The position numbers and the translations under genes are program-made. This document shows positions 42,501 to 58,100 of a stretch of 64,000 nt of DNA, piece after piece. The notes under the pieces were generated by a model, which was given only the letters and a program-made list of their open reading frames with translations, did not search any database and was not told where the DNA came from. Numbering within the stretch: the first letter of the stretch is position 1; each line of letters opens with the position of its first letter. Source of the stretch: Alisma plantago-aquatica (Eukaryota; Streptophyta; Magnoliopsida; Alismatales; Alismataceae); NCBI GenBank assembly GCA_963693085.1, contig OY856409.1, positions 660,716,591 to 660,780,590 on the forward strand, in the 5' to 3' direction.

Positions 42501-44020
42501 TTAATTGACCAAACATCAAAATCATATAGTTTTGAATATACTATTTTTAATAAATAACAGATATCAAATTAAAAATCTGGAAGTATTTTTATGTGATAGT
42601 ACTCATCATGAGCTTTCTACAGGTACCTTGTTTGATAAAATCCGACTTCCCAATCTCAAGATATGAATTTTTAAAAGTACCTTAGTTTGGATCATCCTCA
42701 GCCGTTAATTTGAGATCTAAAGGTCCTAGGCAGCAACGTCCCTTTCCTTCTGTTGGTCTGCTGGTCGCGGATTCACCCAAGGATCCGCCTCCTTCCTCAC
42801 CCGTTAGCTCCGAGCGGCTCCCCCTATTTCCTCTGTTTTACAGAGTACAATGAGGAGGCTCCCACACCGGCTGATGAGGAGGAGAAGGCAGGGGTTAAGC
42901 CGTGCGAGGTGGCCGCCAGGGGCATCGGCGGCGGTGGCTGGGCCCTCTGGTGCGGCTGGCTGTGGAGAAAGATGGGCGGGCGTCCTCCTTGGTTGTGCGG
43001 AGGTGAAGAAGTCATAACCTACCAGAGATGAATAGGAGATGAGGGGCTAGACCTCGGATGGCCGTTGGGGTGTCGGCGGCGGTGGTGGCAGCCAGCTGCA
43101 GGAGGGGACTCTACGGCGCTGCCGGTGCTCCTGTCTTCTGTCAGTTTGAGGGATACATCAAGGAACACAGGGTTCCTAGGAGTGAACGAGAAAGGATAGA
43201 GGACGTCCAAGAAGGGGAAAGAAGAGAAGAGGGGAAAAGGCTAGAGAAGGAAGGTTTATAAAGGAGCAAGAATGTTAGGGTTCTGAGATACTTGGCAGTC
43301 CGTTACCAAACCTGAGTGGCGGCAGAGAGCTTTTCCCAGTCGCTCGTTAGTTTCCTGAAGAGGAAGGGGGAGGGGAAAATAAGCGCACCGGCCACAGGGT
43401 TGATTTGGGCCTACGTAGGCTGGCCCAAAAGTGAAGAAGGCATGAAATTGAGCTGAAACAAGGCATAAAATTGCCAAATTTCAAGGTATAATAACTTGGA
43501 CTCCGAAGGTCCAATCGATGTGAGTTTTATACCATTAGAAAGGAAATCGAGCCCTATCCTACATGAAATACAACAAGAGACAAGATGGTTATATTAATAA
43601 GGTTCAGTCTCATATGTACCACAGATATATAATAAGGAATCATCATAGTAAAAAAATAATGAAATGTCATATTTGGTAAGAGGGTTAATGTTGATATGGC
43701 TAAATGGAAGTATAACCACACTCAATCTATGCAATTGATATTTAATTGAGTATAAGTCACTTGATGGGAGAGAGAGTGCAATATAGGAGAGAGAAAAAAA
43801 AGAAAGGAAGGACTAACATTTATAATTTGAGTTAACCATAGTACTAGGTGCATGCAGAAAGAGAACTATTCATTTTGAATCATATTTTGTATTTCTTGCT
43901 TCAATTTCTTATAATAAATATCGCTTCGTGATCTTTTTGCATAAACTCCCTCAACTAATTCTATTTGGGAAAAACTACATTGGTAGACTTAAGTTAGCCT
44001 TGAAATTTTGGGATGTTACA
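39551..44020 (-). repeat. Array unit 2: complete LTR
   Basis: 4470 bp. Belongs to the ATATATGGATCT haplotype (both positions). Private change CCCTCGATTGG at ~40257, next to a hairpin. Hairpin comb at 40223-40396. Confidence 0.88.
40223..40396 (-). repeat. Hairpin comb, unit 2
   Basis: Same nine-hairpin register as unit 1; all stems pair. Hairpin 4 keeps the CGAA loop (UUCG on the sense strand). Confidence 0.85.
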
Positions 44021-44765
44021 ATTCTACCCACCTTGAAATAAATTTCGTCCTCGAAATTTCTCTAGGCTACTACCCACCTTAGGGTTCTCCTTACCTCTTC
44101 ATTTATTATATGGTACACTTATGTTCAATTTTTTTTTTTGCATAAAAAAATACTATCTAATGTATTTTCATATAAATAATTATGTAAGCATTATCTATTA
44201 CCTTGGTCCATTTCTCAACTCATACTTAGTGTTTATGAAACTAAACTTGTCTGTATACTTAGGACATCTACCTCAACCTTGTCATGACTTCCTAACATTA
44301 GTTACACATGGTTGTCTAATCTTGGGTTCTTTAGGTAACTCCTACATTCCTAGATATGTGGTGATCAGGCACATACCTAGGGATGCGGGATCCTAACATG
44401 CTATCCCTCACTAACCAACTAACACATGTGTCTTGTACCCCATGGGCTAGTAAGAAAGGAGAGATGCATAGAAGTCTAGTGTTCATGCAATTACTTTTCA
44501 ATTCTCAATTGGCTGGCCATAACCATTGAGAATGGAGAAGCAACATCATTAACTGGGGTTAGGTTGAAACATGAGACCTAGAATAGGTAATCATCTAGCT
44601 CTGACATCTCTATTTCTTCTAAGGTGAAAACTCTTAGTTTTTCTAGGTCATTGTATCTTTTCTTGGGAATCTATCCCTAAATCCTAATCTCTTATCTTCG
44701 TCTAGGGTGACTATGAGAATCATACTTGCCTAGTGGCCATTTACCAAATTGCTCTGATACCATAT
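44021..44765 (-). repeat. Array unit 2: internal region
   Basis: 745 bp. PBS complement at 44751-44762. Carries AACTGGGGTTAGG, as in units 1 and 3. Confidence 0.85.
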
Positions 44766-47700
44766 TGTAACACCCAGATTTTTATATCACATGAACGGAA
44801 GCAAATTTTTTTTTTCTTTTCTGGGAGTGTCACAAACATGATAACCATTGCAATAAAAGTAAATGAAACACTTTACAAAACTATAAAACTGATTCATACA
44901 TATCTTTTTATCAATATAAAACTACATCATGTTTATGCATAAGTTCATAATAAAATGTAGATACTTAGGATCATCTAGGTACATGACACCCCACTAGGCA
45001 AGCTTGAAAGTCTCTTAGGACTTTACTGGTCCCTTTGTTCTTCAATCGCTCCAAACCTGCGGACATCGCATCCCCAGCCATGCATTAGGCAAAAACAGTC
45101 ATTAGAGTAAGTGGCATGAGTATTCAAAAATGCACATTACTGAAGACCTAACAATATGTTCTTGTACATTATAAAATTGATAACAAATGCTGATTAAAAT
45201 TTGAAAACATAATATCTCTTGACTTCTTTAACTCTTATCTTTCTACTCTATATTTTCTGGAGACCTATACCATGGGCCTCATGACCTACACCAAAGTGTC
45301 TAGGTCATACTTATCTCATTTGAATTCCTCTCATCACACTCATGGATGAGATTACAAACATACTCTAATCTAAAGTATCTTTTACTTATGATTTTTATCT
45401 GTTTGTGGCCACCATTATACAATAAGTCCTCCTCTGTTGACACAGAAGTGTCCTCTATGGTGCAATGCACCCTCTATTGGTACAACGTACCCTCTATTGA
45501 CACCGAAGTGTCCTCTATGGTGCAACGCACCCTCTGTTGGCACAACGTGCCCTCTGAAATGGAGTAAACACTCCTCTGAATTGGCAACAAATGCCTCTGA
45601 TCGTCCCGGGACTCTCTGAATGAGGACTTATCATATAATGTATTATGTGAAGGTTTCAAATTAATTAACTTAAGTCTATCTTTACTAAACTCTGAATCTG
45701 GACTTATCTGAAATTGAGTACTGAACATGTACTAAATTTTGAATCTGAATCTGAATTTGAATCTATATCCGAATCTGAATCTATATATGGATCTGAATCT
45801 GAATCTACATCTGAATCTGAATCTATATCTGGATCTGAATCTGAATATATATATCTGAAAGTAAACATGTATCTTAATTACTACATAATTGAGATTGGGT
45901 CTATAACCCATATCATGTACCTTTATTCACAATCTGGCTACTCACACAGTGAGTAGTCTAAGTCTGAATCTAAATCTTTTTATCTTTAAGTTCTAAACTG
46001 ACTTCATTGCTGGATTTGAACATGTATCTCATTATCGGGGTAAACTTTGTTTTGAAATTCTTATTTGGTCAAATTAATTCATTATACCAATTATATCATA
46101 AATGAGTCTAATGTCTTATGAGAAAGGATCTGACATGAATATAGAAATACTAAGTATATAAAGTATCTTAAGTCAAGCTTATGAAAGTATCATAAGTGCA
46201 ACATATCTAAAATATCAATTCTGACAAGATGGTTCAATCCTTCTTATAAAATATGATGTTACCCTGAAACTTTGCATATGAACTTACATATTAAACCTAA
46301 ATATCAAAATAGAAATCTTATAAAATAGTGTATCGCAACCTAATCATAACTTAATGTGTCATTATCTTATAATGCCATCATGGACTCATTTCTACAATAC
46401 ATTGTGATCCCAAAAGCACCTTTATTTCTAAAAGTAGACCATGTCTCAGTATTCTGAAATTCATATTCTTACATTGTAATTAAATTCGAGATATTATTTA
46501 TTCTAAGGAATCTAGTTGTTATATCTATACATATGTATGAAATCTTAATGGCATGTTTCTACTTGAAATCGTAATACATAGTTATGCCTATAAATATGAG
46601 AAATTCTGACAACCTATGTGTACTTAAATTCTCAATACAAAACCATCCCAAATCACCAACTAAGTATGGCTACATTATTTGCATATCTTATCTTACAATC
46701 TTATTCATAATTTTGAACATTTCAAAGAAATCTTATAGGAACTTGATTCTTTAACTTTCTCATGGACATGGTCCATAGGTCATAACTACTTTGAGCAACA
46801 TATCACTATTTTAGACTTTGGGTATCTACACTTGCATAAATATAGAAATGTTTGTAAATCTTAACATTGAAGTCTTAGAATATTAAATCACATAGGTCAT
46901 GAAACTCTTATCAGGAGACATGTAAACATATTGAACATAAACTATGAGTACTCATGTGCATGAACCACTTACCTCTTGTGTTGATGATGTCATTAACTTA
47001 GTCTTGATTTCTTGTTCCAAATCTTAATCACCTGAATATAATCAAAGTTCTATAAGTCCAAGTACATGTTCCCTCTTTCTATTTCTAAATCTCAAAACCC
47101 CATCCTCCTAATTATATATATACCAACTTAGGGTTCTTATTTAGACTAAACATAACTTTAATCTGAAATCACCATAAAATATTTGTGTTGAAATAAAATA
47201 AAACTCATACTATATAATCAATATTATCTTTATACTCAAATAAGACATAAGTCGTCTTATGCACTCATATTAACATATAGATCAAAGAAAATCTCAAACA
47301 TAGTCATATATACTAATCCTACTTGACTCTATCATGAAATCAAATTAAAAACCATTTAGATAAATAATATCAGACTTAATTAGGCATATATATCACTTAT
47401 TGTCTCAAGATAATCATCTATTATTCTAGATAATGGCCACTTAGGTCCAAAAGAACATACTAACATAATAACATAAGAAAATCCATCAAATTTATAGAAA
47501 AGAAATCATATGATGTAGGAATCATCATGTATTAAAATATCAGGTCATCGAAAAATCATATCATGGGTGAAATACCCAAAATACCCTTATTATGGTTTAT
47601 ATCAAAAACATCAATAAAACTTCATATAATAGAAATCAGGCTTTCAAATCATGTTAAGAATATCATAATACACATTCAGTAAATTTTGGATGAATTTCTA

Positions 47701-49236
47701 AATTTGTTTGCTATTTTTAATTGACCAAACATCAAAATCATATAGTTTTGAATATACTATTTTTAATAAATAACAGATATCAAATTAAAAATCTGGAAGT
47801 ATTTTTATGTGATAGTACTCATCATGAGCTTTCTACAGGTACCTTGTTTGATAAAATCCGACTTCCCAATCTCAAGATATGAATTTTTAAAAGTACCTTA
47901 GTTTGGATCATCCTCAGCCGTTAATTTGAGATCTAAAGGTCCTAGGCAGCAACGTCCCTTTCCTTCTGTTGGTCTGCTGGTCGCGGATTCACCCAAGGAT
48001 CCGCCTCCTTCCTCATCCGTTAGCTCCGAGCGGCTCCCCCTGTTTCCTCTGTTTTACAGAGTACAATGAGGAGGCTCCCACACCGGCTGATGAGGAGGAG
48101 AAGGCAGGGGTTAAGCCGTGCGAGGTGGCCGCTAGGGGCATCGGCGGCGGTGGCTGGGCCCTCTGGTGCGGCTGGCTGTGGAGAAAGATGGGCGGGCGTC
48201 CTCCTTGGTTGTGCGGAGGTGAAGAAGTCATAACCTACCAGAGATGAATAGGAGATGAGGGGCTAGACCTCGGATGGCCGTTGGGGTGTCGGCGGCGGTG
48301 GTGGCAGCCAGCTGCAGGAGGGGACTCTACGGCGCTGCCGGTGCTCCTGTCTTCTGTCAGTTTGAGGGATACATCAAGGAACACAGAGTTCCTAGGAGTG
48401 AATGAGAAAGGATAGAGGACGTCCAAGAAGGGGAAAGAAGAGAAGAGGGCAAAAGGCTAGAGAAGGAAGGTTTATAAAGGAGCAAGAATGTTAGGGTTCT
48501 GAGATACTTGGCAGTCCGTTACCAAACCTGAGTGGCGGCAGAGAGCTTTTCCCAGTCGCTCGTTAGTTTCCTGAAGAGGAAGGGGGAGGGGAAAATAAGT
48601 GCACCGGCCACAGGGTTGATTTGGGCCTACGTAGGCTGGCCCAAAAGTGAAGAAGGCATGAAATTGAGCTGAAACAAGGCATAAAATTGCCAAATTTCAA
48701 GGTATAATAACTTGGACTCCGAAGGTCCAATCGATGTGAGTTTTATACCATTAGAAAGGAAATCGAGCCCTCTCCTACATGAAATACAACAAGAGACAAG
48801 ATGGTTATATTAATAAGGTTCAGTCTCATATGTACCACAGATATATAATAAGGAATCATCATAGTAAAAAAACAATGAAATGTCATATTTGGTAAGAGGG
48901 TTAATGTTGATATGGCTAAATGGAAGTATAACCACACTCAATCTATGCAATTGATATTTAATTGAGTATAAGTCACTTGATGGGAGAGAGAGTGCAATAT
49001 AGGAGAGAGAAAAAAAAGAAAGGAAGGACTAACATTTATAATTTGAGTTAACCATAGTACTAGGTGCATGCAGAAAGAGAACTATTCATTTTGAATCATA
49101 TTTTGTATTTCTTGCTTCAATTTCTTATAATAAATATCGCTTCGTGATCTTTTTGCATAAACTCCCTCAACTAATTCTATTTGGGAAAAACTACATTGGT
49201 AGACTTAAGTTAGCCTTGAAATTTTGGGATGTTACA
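44766..49236 (-). repeat. Array unit 3: complete LTR
   Basis: 4471 bp. Private changes: GACACAGAAGTGTC at 45439 (loop change in hairpin 1), TATCGCAAC at ~46332 and TTTTGGATGA at ~47686. Hairpin comb at 45439-45612. Confidence 0.88.
45439..45612 (-). repeat. Hairpin comb, unit 3
   Basis: Hairpin 1 loop is AGAA instead of CGAA; all stems remain paired. Confidence 0.85.
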
Positions 49237-49981
49237 ATTCTACCCACCTTGAAATAAATTTCGTCCTCGAAATTTCTCTAGGCTACTACCCACCTTAGGG
49301 TTCTCCTTACCTCTTCATTTATTATATGGTACACTTATGTTCAATTTTTTATTTTGCATAAAAAAATACTATCTAATGTATTTTCATATAAATAATTATG
49401 TAAGCATTATCTATTACCTTGGTCCATTTCTCAACTCATACTTAGTGTTTATGAAACTAAACTTGTCTGTATACTTAGGGCATCTACCTCAACCTTGTCA
49501 TGACTTCCTAACATTAGTTACACATGGTTGTCTAATCTTGGGTTCTTTAGGTAACTCCTACATTCCTAGATATGTGGTGATCAGGCACATACCTAGGGAT
49601 GCGGGATCCTAACATGCTATCCCTCACTAACCAACTAACACATGTGTCTTGTACCCCATGGGCTAGTAAGAAAGGAGAGATGCATAGAAGTCTAGTGTTC
49701 ATGCAATTACTTTTCAATTCTCAATTGGCTGGCCATAACCATTGAGAATGGAGAAGCAACATCATTAACTGGGGTTAGGTTGAAACATGAGACCTAGAAT
49801 AGGTAATCATCTAGCTCTGACATCTCTATTTCTTCTAAGGTGAAAACTCTTAGTTTTTCTAGGTCATTGTATCTTTTCTTGGGAATCTATCCCTAAATCC
49901 TAATCTCTTATCTTCGTCTAGGGTGACTATGAGAATCATACTTGCCTAGTGGCCATTTACCAAATTGCTCTGATACCATAT
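49237..49981 (-). repeat. Array unit 3: internal region
   Basis: 745 bp. PBS complement at 49967-49978. The T-run near 49346 is interrupted by an A (TTTTATTTTG), unlike the other units. Confidence 0.85.
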
Positions 49982-52900
49982 TGTAACACCCAGATTTTTA
50001 TATCACATGAACGGAAGCAAATTTTTTTTTCTTTTCTGGGAGTGTCACAAACATGATAACCATTGCAATAAAAGTAAATGAAACACTTTGCAAAACTATA
50101 AAACTGATTCATACATATCTTTTTATCAATATAAAACTACATCATGTTTATGCATAAGTTCATAATAAAATGTAGATACTTAGGATCATCTAGGTAGATG
50201 ACACCCCACTAGGCAAGCTTGAAAGTCTCTTAGGCCTTTACTGGTCCCTTTGTTCTTCAATCGCTCCAAACCTGCGGACATCGCATCCCCAGCCATGCAT
50301 TAGGCAAAAACAGTCATTAGAGTAAGTGGCATGAGTATTCAAAAATGCACATTACTGAAGACCTAACAATATGTTCTTGTACATTATAAAATTGATAACA
50401 AATGCTGATTAAAATTTGAAAACATAATATCTCTTGACTTCTTTAACTCTTATCTTTCTACTCTATATTTTCTGGAGACCTATACCATGGGCCTCATGAC
50501 CTACACCAAAGTGTCTAGGTCATACTTATCTCATTTGAATTCCTCTCATCACACTCATGGATGAGATTACAGACATACTCTAATCTAAAGTATCTTTTAC
50601 TTATGATTTTTATCTGTTTGTGGCCACCATTATACAATAAGTCCTCCTCTGTTGACAGCGAAGTGTCCTCTATGGTGCAATGCACCCTCTATTGGTACAA
50701 CGTACCCTCTGTTGACACCGAAGTGTCCTCTATGGTGCAACGCACCCTCTGTTGGCACAACGTGCCCTCTGAAATGGAGTAAACACTCCTCTGAATTGGC
50801 AACAAATGCCTCTGATCGTCCCGGGACTCTCTGAATGAGGACTTATCATATAATGTATTATGTGAAGGTTTCAAATTAATTAACTTAAGTCTATCTTTAC
50901 TAAACTCTGAATCTGGACTTATCTGAAATTGAGTACTGAACATGAACTAAATTTTGAATATGAATCTGAATTTGAATCTATATCCGAATCTGAATCTATA
51001 TATGGATCTGAATCTGAATCTACATCTGAATCTGAATCTATATCTGGATCTGAATCTGAATATATATATCTGAAAGTAAACATGTATCTTAATTACTACA
51101 TAATTGAGATTGGGTCTATAACCCATATCATGTACCTTTATTCACAATCTGGCTACTCACACAGTGAGTAGTCTAAGTCTGAATCTAAATCTTTTTATCT
51201 TTAAGTTCTAAACTGACTTCATTGCTGGATTTGAACATGTAACTCATTATCGGGGTAAACTTTGTTTTGAAATTCTTATTTGGTCAAATTAATTCATTAT
51301 ACCAATTATATCATAAATGAGTCTAATGTCTTATGAGAAAGGATCTGACATGAATATAGAAATACTAAGATATAAAGTATCTTAAGTCAAGCTTATGAAA
51401 GTATCATAAGTGCAACATATCTAAAATATCAATTCTGACAACATGGTTCAATCCTTCTTATAAAATATGATGTTACCCTGAAACTTTGCATATGAACTTA
51501 CATATTAAACTTAAATATCAAAATAGAAATCTTATAAAATAGTGTATTGCAACCTAATCATATCTTAATGTGTCATTATCTTATAATGCCATCATGGACT
51601 CATTTCTACAATACATTGTGATCCCAAAAGCACCTTTATTTCTAAAAGTAGACCATGTCTTAGTATTCTGAAATTCATATTCTTACATTGTAATTAAATT
51701 CGAGATATTATTTATTCTAAGGAATCTAGTTGTTATATCTATACATATGTATGAAATCTTAATGGAATGTTTCTACTTGAAATCGTAATACATAGTTATG
51801 CCTATAAATATGAGAAATTCTGACAACCTATGTGTACTTAAATTCTCAATACAAAACCATCCCAAATCACCAACTAAGTATGGCTACATTATTTGCATAT
51901 CTTATCTTACAATCTTATTCATAATTTTGAACATTTCTAAGAAATCTTATAGGAACATGATTCTTTAACTTTCTCATGGACATGGTCCATAGGTCATAAC
52001 TACTTTGAGCAACATATCACTATTTTAGACTTTGGGTATCTACACTTGCATAAATATAGAAATGTTTGTAAATCTTAACATTGAAGTCTTAGAATATTAA
52101 ATCACATAGGTCATGAAACTCTTATCAGGAGACATGTAAACATATTGAACATAAACTATGAGTACTCATGTGCATGGACCACTTACCTCTTGTGTTGATG
52201 ATGTCATTAACTTAGTCTTGATTTCTTGTTCCAAATCTTAATCACCTGAATATAATCAAAGTTCTATAAGTCCAAGTACATGTTCCCTCTTTCTATTTCT
52301 AAATCTCAAAACCCCATCCTCCTAATTATATATATACCAACTTAGGGTTCTTATTTAGACTAAACATAACTTTAATCTGAAATCACCATAAAATATTTGT
52401 GTTGAAATAAAATAAAACTCATACTATATAATCAATATTATCTTTATACTCAAATAAGACATAAGTCGTCTTATGCACTCATATTAACATATAGATCAAA
52501 GAAAATCTCAAACATAGTCATATATACTAATCCTACTTGACTCTATCATGAAATCAAATTAAAAACCATTTAGATAAATAATATCAGACTTAATTAGGCA
52601 TATATATCACTTATTGTCTCAAGATAATCATCTATTATTCTAGATAATGGCCACTTAGGTCCAAAAGAACATACTAACATAATAACATAAGAAAATCCAT
52701 CAAATTTATAGAAAAGAAATCATATGATGTAGGAATCATCATGTACTAAAATATCAGGTCATTGAAAAATCATATCATGGGTGAAATACCCAAAATACCC
52801 TTATTATGGTTTATATCAAAAACATCAATAAAACTTCATATAATAGAAATCAGGCTTTCAAATCATGTTAAGAATATCATAATACACATTCAGTAAATTT

Positions 52901-54450
52901 TGCATGAATTTCTAAATTTGTTTGCTATTTTTAATTGACCAAACATCAAAATCATATAGTTTTGAATATACTATTTTTAATAAATAACAGATATCAAATT
53001 AAAAATCTGGAAGTATTTTTATGTGATAGTACTCATCATGAGCTTTCTACAGGTACCTTGTTTGATAAAATCCGACTTCCCAATCTCAAGATATGAATTT
53101 TTAAAAGTACCTTAGTTTGGATCATCCTCAGCCGTTAATTTGAGATCTAAAGGTCCTAGGCAGCAACGTCCCTTTCCTTCTGTTGGTCTGCTGGTCGCGG
53201 ATTCACCCAAGGATCCGCCTCCTTCCTCACCCGTTAGCTCCGAGCGGCTCCCCCTGTTTCCTCTATTTTACAGAGTACAATGAGGAGGCTCCCACACCGG
53301 CTAATGAGGAGGAGAAGGCAGGGGTTAAGCCGTGCGAGGTGGCCGCCAGGGGCATCGGCGGCGGTGGCTGGGCCCTCTGGTGCGGCTGGCTGTGGAGAAA
53401 GATGGGCGGGCGTCCTCCTTGGTTGTGCGGAGGTGAAGAAGTCATAACCTACCAGAGATGAATAGGAGATGAGGGGCTAGACCTCGGATGGCCGTTGGGG
53501 TGTCGGCGGCGGTGGTGGCAGCCAGCTGCAGGAGGGGACTCTACGGCGCTGCCGGTGCTCCTGTCTTCTGTCAGTTTGAGGGATACATCAAGGAACACAG
53601 GGTTCCTAGGAGTGAACGAGAAAGGATAGAGGACGTCCAAGAAGGGGAAAGAAGAGAAGAGGGGAAAAGGCTAGAGAAGGAAGGTTTATAAAGGAGCAAG
53701 AATGTTAGGGTTCTGAGATACTTGGCAGTCCGTTACCAAACCTGAGTGGCGGCAGAGAGCTTTTCCCAGTCGCTCGTTAGTTTCCTGAAGAGGAAGGGGG
53801 AGGGGAAAATAAGCGCACCGGCCACAGGGTTGATTTGGGCCTACGTAGGCTGGCCCAAAAGTGAAGAAGGCATGAAATTGAGCTGAAACAAGGCATAAAA
53901 TTGCCAAATTTCAAGGTATAATAACTTGGACTCCGAAGGTCCAATCGATGTGAGTTTTATACCATTAGAAAGGAAATCGAGCCCTCTCCTACATGAAATA
54001 CAACAAGAGACAAGATGGTTATATTAATAAGGTTCAGTCTCATATGTACCACAGATATATAATAAGGAATCATCATAGTAAAAAAACAATGAAATGTCAT
54101 ATTTGGTAAGAGGGTTAATGTTGATATGGCTAAATGGAAGTATAACCACACTCAATCTATGCAATTGATATTTGATTGAGTATAAGTCACTTGATGGGAG
54201 AGAGAGTGCAATATAGGAGAGAGAAAAAAAAGAAAGGAAGGACTAACATTTATAATTTGAGTTAACCATAGTACTAGGTGCATGCAGAAAGAGAACTATT
54301 CATTTTGAATCATATTTTGTATTTCTTGCTTCAATTTCTTATAATAAATATCACTTCGTGATCTTTTTGCATAAACTCCCTCAACTAATTCTATTTGGGA
54401 AAAACTACATTGGTAGACTTAAGTTAGCCTTGAAATTTTGGGATGTTACA
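49982..54450 (-). repeat. Array unit 4: complete LTR
   Basis: 4469 bp. Private changes: GACAGCGAAGTGTC at 50654, which breaks the closing pair of hairpin 1, GAATATGAATCT at ~50957, and a 2-bp loss at ~51370. Hairpin comb at 50654-50827. Confidence 0.88.
50654..50827 (-). repeat. Hairpin comb, unit 4
   Basis: Hairpin 1 has GACAG opposite GTGTC, losing the pair next to the loop; the other stems pair. Confidence 0.85.
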
Positions 54451-55195
54451 ATTCTACCCACCTTGAAATAAATTTCGTCCTCGAAATTTCTCTAGGCTAC
54501 TACCCACCTTAGGGTTCTCCTTACCTCGTCATTTATTATATGGTACACTTATGTTCAATTTTTTTTTTTGCATAAAAAAATACTATCTAATGTATTTTCA
54601 TATAAATAATTATGTAAGCATTATCTATTACCTTGGTCCATTTCTCAACTCATACTTAGTGTTTATGAAACTAAACTTGTCTGTATACTTAGGGCATCTA
54701 CCTCAACCTTGTCATGACTTCCTAACATTAGTTACACATGGTTGTCTAATCTTGGGTTCTTTAGGTAACTCCTACATTCCTAGATATGTGGTGATCAGGC
54801 ACATACCTAGGGATGCGGGATCCTAACATGCTATCCCTCACTAACCAACTAACACATGTGTCTTGTACCCCATGGGCTAGTAAGAAAGGAGAGATGCATA
54901 GAAGTCTAGTGTTCATGCAATTACTTTTCAATTCTCAATTGGCTGGCCATAACCATTGAGAATGGAGAAGCAACATCATTAACTAGGGTTAGGTTGAAAC
55001 ATGAGACCTAGAATAGGTAATCATCTAGCTCTGACATCTCTATTTCTTCTAAGGTGAAAACTCTTAGTTTTTCTAGGTCATTGTATCTTTTCTTGGGAAT
55101 CTATCCCTAAATCCTAATCTCTTATCTTCGTCTAGGGTGACTATGAGAATCATACTTGCCTAGTGGCCATTTACCAAATTGCTCTGATACCATAT
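54451..55195 (-). repeat. Array unit 4: internal region
   Basis: 745 bp. PBS complement at 55181-55192. It has AACTAGGGTTAGG, as in units 0 and 5. Confidence 0.85.
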
Positions 55196-58100
55196 TGTAA
55201 CACCCAGATTTTTATATCACATGAACGGAAGCAAAATTTTTTTTCTTTTCTGGGAGTGTCACAAACATGATAACCATTGCAATAAAAGTAAATGAAACAC
55301 TTTGCAAAACTATAAAACTGATTCATACATATCTTTTTATCAATATAAAACTACATCATGTTTATGCATAAGTTCATAATAAAATGTAGATACTTAGGAT
55401 CATCTAGGTAGATGACACCCCACTAGGAAAGCTTGAAAGTCTCTTAGGCCTTTACTGGTCCCTTTGTTCTTCAATCGCTCCAAACCTGCGGACATCGCAT
55501 CCCCAGCCATGCATTGGGCAAAAACAGTCGTTAGAGTAAGTGCCATGAGTATTCAAAAATGCACATTACTGAAGACCTAACAATATGTTCTTGGACATTA
55601 TAAAATTGATAACAAATGCTGATTAAAATTTGAAAACATAATATCTCTTGACTTCTTTAACTCTTATCTTTCTACTCTATATTTTCTGGAGACCTATACC
55701 ATGGGCCTCATGACCTACACCAAAGTGTCTAGGTCATACTTATCTCATTTGAATTCCTCTCATCACACTCATGGATGAGATTACAGACATACTCTAATCT
55801 AAAGTATCTTTTACTTATGATTTTTATCTGTTTGTGGCCACCATTATACAATAAGTCCTCCTCTGTTGACACCGAAGTGTCCTCTATGGTGCAATGCACC
55901 CTCTATTGGTACAACGTACCCTCTGTTGACACCGAAGTGTCCTCTATGGTGCAACACACCCTCTGTTGGCACAACGTGCCCTCTGAAATGGAGTAAACAC
56001 TCCCCTGAATTGGCAACAAATGCCTCTGATCGTCCCGGGACTCTCTAAATGAGGACTTATCATATAATGTATTATGTGAAGGTTTCAAATTAATTAACTT
56101 AAGTCTATCTTTACTAAACTCTGAATCTGGACTTATCTGAAATTGAGTACTGAACATGTACTAAATTTTGAATCTGAATCTGAATTTGAATCTATATCCG
56201 AATCTGAATCTATATCTGGATATGAATCTGAATCTACATCTGAATCTGAATCTATATCTGGATCTGAATTTGAATATATATATCTGAAAGTAAACATGTA
56301 TCTTAATTACTACATAATTGAGATTGGGTCTATAACCCATATCATGTACCTTTATTCACAATCTGGCTACTCACACAGTGAGTAGTCTAAGTCTGAATCT
56401 AAATCTTTTTATCTTTAAGTTCTAAACTGACTTCATTGCTGGATTTGAACATGTATCTCATTATCGGGGTAAACTTTGTTTTGAAATTCTTATTTGGTCA
56501 AATTAATTCATTATACCAATTATATCATAAATGAGTCTAATGTCTTATGAGAAAGGATCTGACATGAATATAGAAATACTAAGTATATAAAGTATCTTAA
56601 GTCAAGCTTATGAAAGTATCATAAGTGCAACATATCTAAAATATCAATTCTGACAAGATGGTTCAATCCTTCTTATAAAATATGATGTTACCCTGAAACT
56701 TTGCATATGAACTTACATATTAAACCTAAATATCAAAATAGAAATCTTATAAAATAGTGTATTGCAACCTAATCATAACTTAATGTGTCATTATCTTATA
56801 ATGCCATCATGGACTCATTTCTACAATACATTGTGATCCCAAAAGCACCTTTATTTCTAAAAGTAGACCATGTCTTAGTATTCTGAAATTCATATTCTTA
56901 CATTGTAATTAAATTCGAGATATTATTTATTCTAAGGAATCTAGTTGTTATATCTATACATATGTATGAAATCTTAATGGCATGTTTCTACTTGAAATCG
57001 TAATACATAGTTATGCCTATAAATATGAGAAATTCTGACAACCTATGTGTACTTAAATTCTCAATACAAAACCATCCCAAATCACCAACTAAGTATGGCT
57101 ACATTATTTGCATATCTTATCTTACAATCTTATTCATAATTTTGAACATTTCTAAGAAATCTTATAGGAACATGATTCTTTAACTTTCTCATGGACATGG
57201 TCCATAGGTCATAACTACTTTGAGCAACATATCACTATTTTAGACTTTGGGTATCTACACTTGCATAAATATAGAAATGTTTGTAAATCTTAACATTGAA
57301 GTCTTAGAATATTAAATCACATAGGTCATGAAACTCTTATCAGGAGACATGTAAACATATTGAACATAAACTATGAGTACTCATATGCATGGACCACTTA
57401 CCTCTTGTGTTGATGATGTCATTAACTTAGTCTTGATTTCTTGTTCCAAATCTTAATCACCTGAATATAATCAAAGTTCTATAAGTCCAAGTACATGTTC
57501 CCTCTTTCTATTTCTAAATCTCAAAACCCCATCCTCCTAATTATATATATACCAACTTAGGGTTCTTATTTAGACTAAACATAACTTTAATCTGAAATCA
57601 CCATAAAATATTTGTGTTGAAATAAAATAAAACTCATACTATATAATCAATATTATCTTTATACTCAAATAAGACATAAGTCGTCTTATGCACTCATATT
57701 AACATATAGATCAAAGAAAATCTCAAACATAGTCATATATAATAATCCTACTTGACTCTATCATGAAATCAAATTAAAAACCATTTAGATAAATAATATC
57801 AGACTTAATTAGGCATATATATCACTTATTGTCTCAAGATAATCATCTATTATTCTAGATAATGGCCACTTAGGTCCAAAAGAACATACTAACATAATAA
57901 CATAAGAAAATCCATCAAATTTATAGAAAAGAAATCATATGATGTAGGAATCATCATGTATTAAAATATCAGGTCATCAAAAAATCATATCATGGGTGAA
58001 ATACCCAAAATACCCTTATTATGGTTTATATCAAAAACATCAATAAAACTTCATATAATAGAAATCAGGCTTTCAAATCATGTTAAGAATATCATAATAC